From positions 1-40,033 of the forward strand of contig JAHITR010000017.1 of assembly GCA_018817505.1 (NCBI GenBank): DNA of 40,033 bases, read 5' to 3'. Origin of the DNA: Candidatus Bipolaricaulota bacterium (lineage in GTDB: Bacteria > Bipolaricaulota > Bipolaricaulia > UBA7950 > UBA9294). A program made the translations under genes and the position numbers. Below the pieces are notes generated by a model. That model did not search any database and had not been told where the DNA came from. It saw only the letters and a list, made by a program, of their open reading frames with translations. The first letter of the stretch is position 1. Every line of letters begins with the position of its first letter. Positions 36,836 through 40,033 of the stretch are shown piece by piece.

Positions 36836-38647
36836 GTGTGCGGAATCATAGGAATGATAGGCCGTGAACCCGTAATCCCTCTGCTGCTTGAGGGATTATC
36901 CAGGCTCGAATACCGAGGCTACGATTCTGCGGGCATTGCCACCCTTCAAGATGGCAAGCTGAGTCGATTTCGTAGAGCGGGCAAAGTGCGCGACTTGGAG
37001 GCATTACTACGAGGGATATCGTCTGATGCAACGATCGGAATTGGTCACACGCGTTGGGCCACGCACGGTGCCCCCAGCGAACTGAATGCACATCCCCACT
37101 TTGATTGCCACGGAGAAATCGCGCTCATTCACAACGGCATCATCGAGAACTATCTACTGCTGAGGGACGAACTTATCGCGGACGGACATCAATTTGCCTC
37201 AGACACGGATACTGAAGTCCTCGCGCATCTCATCGAGCACTACTTTGATGGAGATCTGCTCCAAGCCGTCTCGGCAGCCGTACGGCGTGCTGATGGTGCG
37301 TTCGCCCTGGCCGTTCTCTGTTCGAAAACGCCGGATCGCATCGTCGCCGCTAGGCGCGGTAGTCCGTTGGTCATCGGGCAAGCGCATGGAGCCAACTACG
37401 TGGCTTCAGATATTCCTGCCCTACTAGGCAAAGCCGATTCAGTCATCTTCCTTTCAGACGACGAACTCGCCGAAATCACGCGAGAATCGGTCCGCATTGT
37501 TGACCTTGAGGGGGCAGAAGTCGTACGCCCCTCTCACCGCGTTCGCACAGATCAAGTGTCAATTCAGAAAGGCGGATACAAGCATTTCATGCTCAAGGAG
37601 ATCCACGAGCAAGATCGTTCTGTGGGTGAAACTATTCGAGATCGGTCTGCGGGCAAGCGCTCACACCATACCATGCTCGAAGCTCCGATCGCTCCGTTCG
37701 ATCACATCTACCTCATTTCCTGCGGAACGGCCTTTCACGCCAGCCTAACTGCCGAGTACCTATGGGAACGCTACCTTCATGTGCCCATTCAATCCATCAT
37801 TGCGTCGGAATTCCGCATGCGTTCGCCTCATTTGTCCAAACGGTCGCTCGTGATCGCCGTCTCCCAATCCGGGGAGACGATCGACACGCTGATGGCCCTT
37901 CGAAGTGCCAAAGCAGCAGGCGCGCAAGTCATCGCGCTGGTGAATAGCGAACAATCCACGATTGATCGAGAAGCGGATGCCTCATTCTATACTCACGCAG
38001 GCATCGAGATTGGCGTGGCTGCCACCAAGACGTTCACCGCGCAAATTGCTGCTCTCGGATTGCTCGGACTTCAGTTGGCAGGCGAACACCTATCTGAGCA
38101 GGAGATCCAATCTGAACTCGACAATCTCGCTCTTCTACCCGGCCGGATCAATGAGGCATTGAAGATGGAAGAGCACGTTCGAGCTATCGCAGAGAAGATT
38201 CATCACGCGACCGACGTCCTATTCCTAGCGAGAGGAGAGCTATTCCCCATCGCTCTTGAGGGGGCGCTCAAGCTGAAAGAGATCTCCTATATCCATGCTG
38301 AAGGCTATCCGGCTGGCGAGATGAAGCACGGACCGATTGCCCTCATTGACGAAGCAACCCCCGTTGTCTTTCTGCTGTCTCGCGGAATCGCATTTGAGAA
38401 AGTGCTGTCCAATATGGAGGAAGTGAAGGCGCGGAATGGGCAGATCGTCGCAGTCACGGATGCACCGAAAGACCCTGGTGTCATTCGTTTGGCCGATTTT
38501 GTCATTCCTGTTCCGGTTGTCCGGGGAATCTCCCGCCCCATTCTATTTACGATTCCTCTTCAGTTGTTGGCCTATCACACGGCCGTGTGGCGTGGCACAG
38601 ACGTCGATCAGCCTAGAAATCTGGCCAAGACAGTCACTGTTGAGTAG
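36836..38647 (+). CDS. glmS: Glutamine--fructose-6-phosphate aminotransferase (isomerizing)
   Basis: MCGIIGMIGREPVIPLLLEGLSRLEYRGYDSAGIA, GHTRWATHGAPSELNAHPH, SQSGETIDTLMALR, AEGYPAGEMKHGPIALID, AKTVTVE C-terminus. Confidence 0.98.
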   Translation: MCGIIGMIGREPVIPLLLEGLSRLEYRGYDSAGIATLQDGKLSRFRRAGKVRDLEALLRGISSDATIGIGHTRWATHGAPSELNAHPHFDCHGEIALIHNGIIENYLLLRDELIADGHQFASDTDTEVLAHLIEHYFDGDLLQAVSAAVRRADGAFALAVLCSKTPDRIVAARRGSPLVIGQAHGANYVASDIPALLGKADSVIFLSDDELAEITRESVRIVDLEGAEVVRPSHRVRTDQVSIQKGGYKHFMLKEIHEQDRSVGETIRDRSAGKRSHHTMLEAPIAPFDHIYLISCGTAFHASLTAEYLWERYLHVPIQSIIASEFRMRSPHLSKRSLVIAVSQSGETIDTLMALRSAKAAGAQVIALVNSEQSTIDREADASFYTHAGIEIGVAATKTFTAQIAALGLLGLQLAGEHLSEQEIQSELDNLALLPGRINEALKMEEHVRAIAEKIHHATDVLFLARGELFPIALEGALKLKEISYIHAEGYPAGEMKHGPIALIDEATPVVFLLSRGIAFEKVLSNMEEVKARNGQIVAVTDAPKDPGVIRLADFVIPVPVVRGISRPILFTIPLQLLAYHTAVWRGTDVDQPRNLAKTVTVE

Positions 38648-38743
38648 CCGGAGGCAGGCCAATGCGAGCTGTTGCGCTACTACGAATGGGCCAGCTTCGA
38701 CCCGAGGTGGTGAAGATCTGGCGCTGTGTTCGGTCCTTGGCTG

Positions 38744-39733
38744 CTAGTGGGCAACGATATCTGCAAGCTTCAGGATATTGGGGTTCACATTTGTGCACGG
38801 TTCATCCAGTGCGGTAAATGGGATGGGGACAATGCCTTGACCATCGTAGCTCATCATTGCCGACGGGGCTACGCTGGCAAATGATTGGATTGCCGCCTCG
38901 CCGAATCGGCTAGCCAGGATTCGATCGAATGCTGTGGGAGAACCTCCCCGCTGCAAGTGCCCCAGAATGGTGAGCCGACTCTCCACATCGCCCAACGCGT
39001 CAAGATGATTGCAGATCGCGCGAGCCGATGATCCCAAGTGTGGCAGTGTATCGCTTGGCCTGAACCCTTCTGCAACTACAAGGATGGAATGGCGCTTGCC
39101 GAGGCTGTTACCGTCCCGGACGCTACGTGCGATATCGGCTAGTGAGACAGGCAACTCAGGCAGGAGAATGATTTCTGCCCCGCCAGCCAATCCCCCCATC
39201 AGAGCAATGTAGCCCGACTCTCTGCCCATCACCTCAACCACAAATGCCCGCTGATGGGAAATCGCGGTATCTCGAATACGATCAAGACACTCCACGACCG
39301 TGTTCAGCGCGCTGTCCACGCCAATAGCCATCGATGATCCAGGAATATCATTATCAATCGACGCAGGTATCCCAACCGTCGGTACACCGTGCTCGCTCAA
39401 CCACTGTGCCCCCCGTAGCGAGCCATTCCCCCCGATGACAATCAGTCCGTCCAATGCATGATCGCGAATTGCAGTTAGCGCCCGTTGTTGGCCATCGGAA
39501 GTTCGAAACTCTTGGGAACGTGCCGTTCGGAGCATCGTTCCTCCACGCTCGATAATCCCTCCAACTGCCCGGTTGTCCAATGCAACCATGTCCCCATCAA
39601 TCAGGCCGGCATAGCCCCTGTCGATGCCGAACATGTTGAATCCCCGGTGTGTTCCGCAACGAACTACTGAACGAATTGCCGCATTCATCCCCGGCGCATC
39701 GCCACCGCTCGTAAGGACGCCTATTCGTGCCAT
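38744..39733 (-). CDS. pfkA: 6-phosphofructokinase
   Basis: MARIGVLTSGGDAPGMNAAIRSVVR, ASIDNDIPGSSMAIGVDSALNTV, VVEVMGRESGYIALMGGLAGGAE. Start at the internal Met. Confidence 0.93.
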   Translation of the reverse strand: MARIGVLTSGGDAPGMNAAIRSVVRCGTHRGFNMFGIDRGYAGLIDGDMVALDNRAVGGIIERGGTMLRTARSQEFRTSDGQQRALTAIRDHALDGLIVIGGNGSLRGAQWLSEHGVPTVGIPASIDNDIPGSSMAIGVDSALNTVVECLDRIRDTAISHQRAFVVEVMGRESGYIALMGGLAGGAEIILLPELPVSLADIARSVRDGNSLGKRHSILVVAEGFRPSDTLPHLGSSARAICNHLDALGDVESRLTILGHLQRGGSPTAFDRILASRFGEAAIQSFASVAPSAMMSYDGQGIVPIPFTALDEPCTNVNPNILKLADIVAH

Positions 39734-39762
39734 GGTTATCTCCATCGTGTGCTTGTCGCCAT

Positions 39763-40033
39763 CTACTCTCGAGCCCCATTGGTTGTCGGCGACTGTGCAC
39801 AATATACAAGATCTCCGCCCACCCAGGTCATGCGAATGGAGCGGTCGGATACGTGTCCGGGATTCACGCGAGGATCTTCATCGAGGATCACCAGATCGGC
39901 CAATGCTCCGGGCTCTAGCTGCCCCTTTACCGCTCCTTCAAATCCCAATCGAGCTCCTGCACCCGTGTAACAGAAAATCGCCTCTTCCACCGTGATCCGT
40001 TGTCCTTCATAGGCACCATGCAACGCTCCATGA
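39763..40033 (-). CDS. Amidohydrolase-family protein, C-terminal part (truncated by the window edge)
   Basis: Open to the edge; ITVEEAIFCYTGAGARLGFEGAVKGQLEPGALADLVILDEDPRVNP is a typical amidohydrolase C-terminal signature. Confidence 0.75.
   Translation of the reverse strand, partial: HGALHGAYEGQRITVEEAIFCYTGAGARLGFEGAVKGQLEPGALADLVILDEDPRVNPGHVSDRSIRMTWVGGDLVYCAQSPTTNGARE

Noticed and set aside
38662-38817. Small plus-strand ORF (51 aa) after glmS with a GGAGG upstream, overlapping the pfkA 3' end
   Set aside because: Overlaps conserved pfkA antisense and has no recognisable similarity; the GGAGG match could be chance. Ribosome profiling would be needed to revive it.
1-40033. CRISPR arrays, IS elements, integrases, toxin-antitoxin or prophage genes
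   Set aside because: None were seen on reading the ORF translations and sequence; the region is core housekeeping content. HerA alone is insufficient to call a defence system.

Overview
The window is a dense bacterial chromosomal segment made almost entirely of informational and housekeeping genes. I saw no mobile elements, CRISPR arrays or recognisable defence islands. From about 22.5 kb down to 0.16 kb, the minus strand carries one uninterrupted run: rpoC-rpsL-rpsG-fusA-rpsJ-rplC-rplD-rplW-rplB-rpsS-rplV-rpsC-rplP-rpmC-rpsQ-rplN-rplX-rplE-rpsN-rpsH-rplF-rplR-rpsE-rplO-secY-adk-map-infA-rpmJ-rpsM-rpsK-rpsD-rpoA-rplQ. This is a merged str/S10/spc/alpha supercluster. rpoB, tuf and rpmD (L30) are absent from their usual positions. 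Upstream on the same strand are a divergent ThiI/MnmA-like PP-loop protein, a ribosome hibernation factor, a HerA-type ATPase, a CCA-adding enzyme, formate-THF ligase, a membrane protein, rbfA, a DUF503 gene, infB, a TPR protein, a family-4 UDG, tRNA-Gly(CCC) and pgk. A LolA-like protein and glmS lie on the plus strand, followed by DUF151, pfkA and a truncated amidohydrolase on the minus strand. The observations most worth following up are: (1) an approximately 430-nt hairpin-rich leader between a strong sigma70-like promoter and rpoC, which has no rpoB upstream; (2) divergent pgk/LolA-like promoters whose -10 hexamers overlap, with the plus-strand transcript apparently leaderless; (3) a second apparently leaderless gene, cca; (4) a PP-loop sulfurtransferase homologue with a degenerate ATP-binding motif; (5) a HerA ATPase with no NurA partner in view. 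No clearly new multi-gene system is evident. The novelty is mainly regulatory and architectural. The source looks like a deep-branching or under-sampled bacterium, but I cannot place it firmly without searches.
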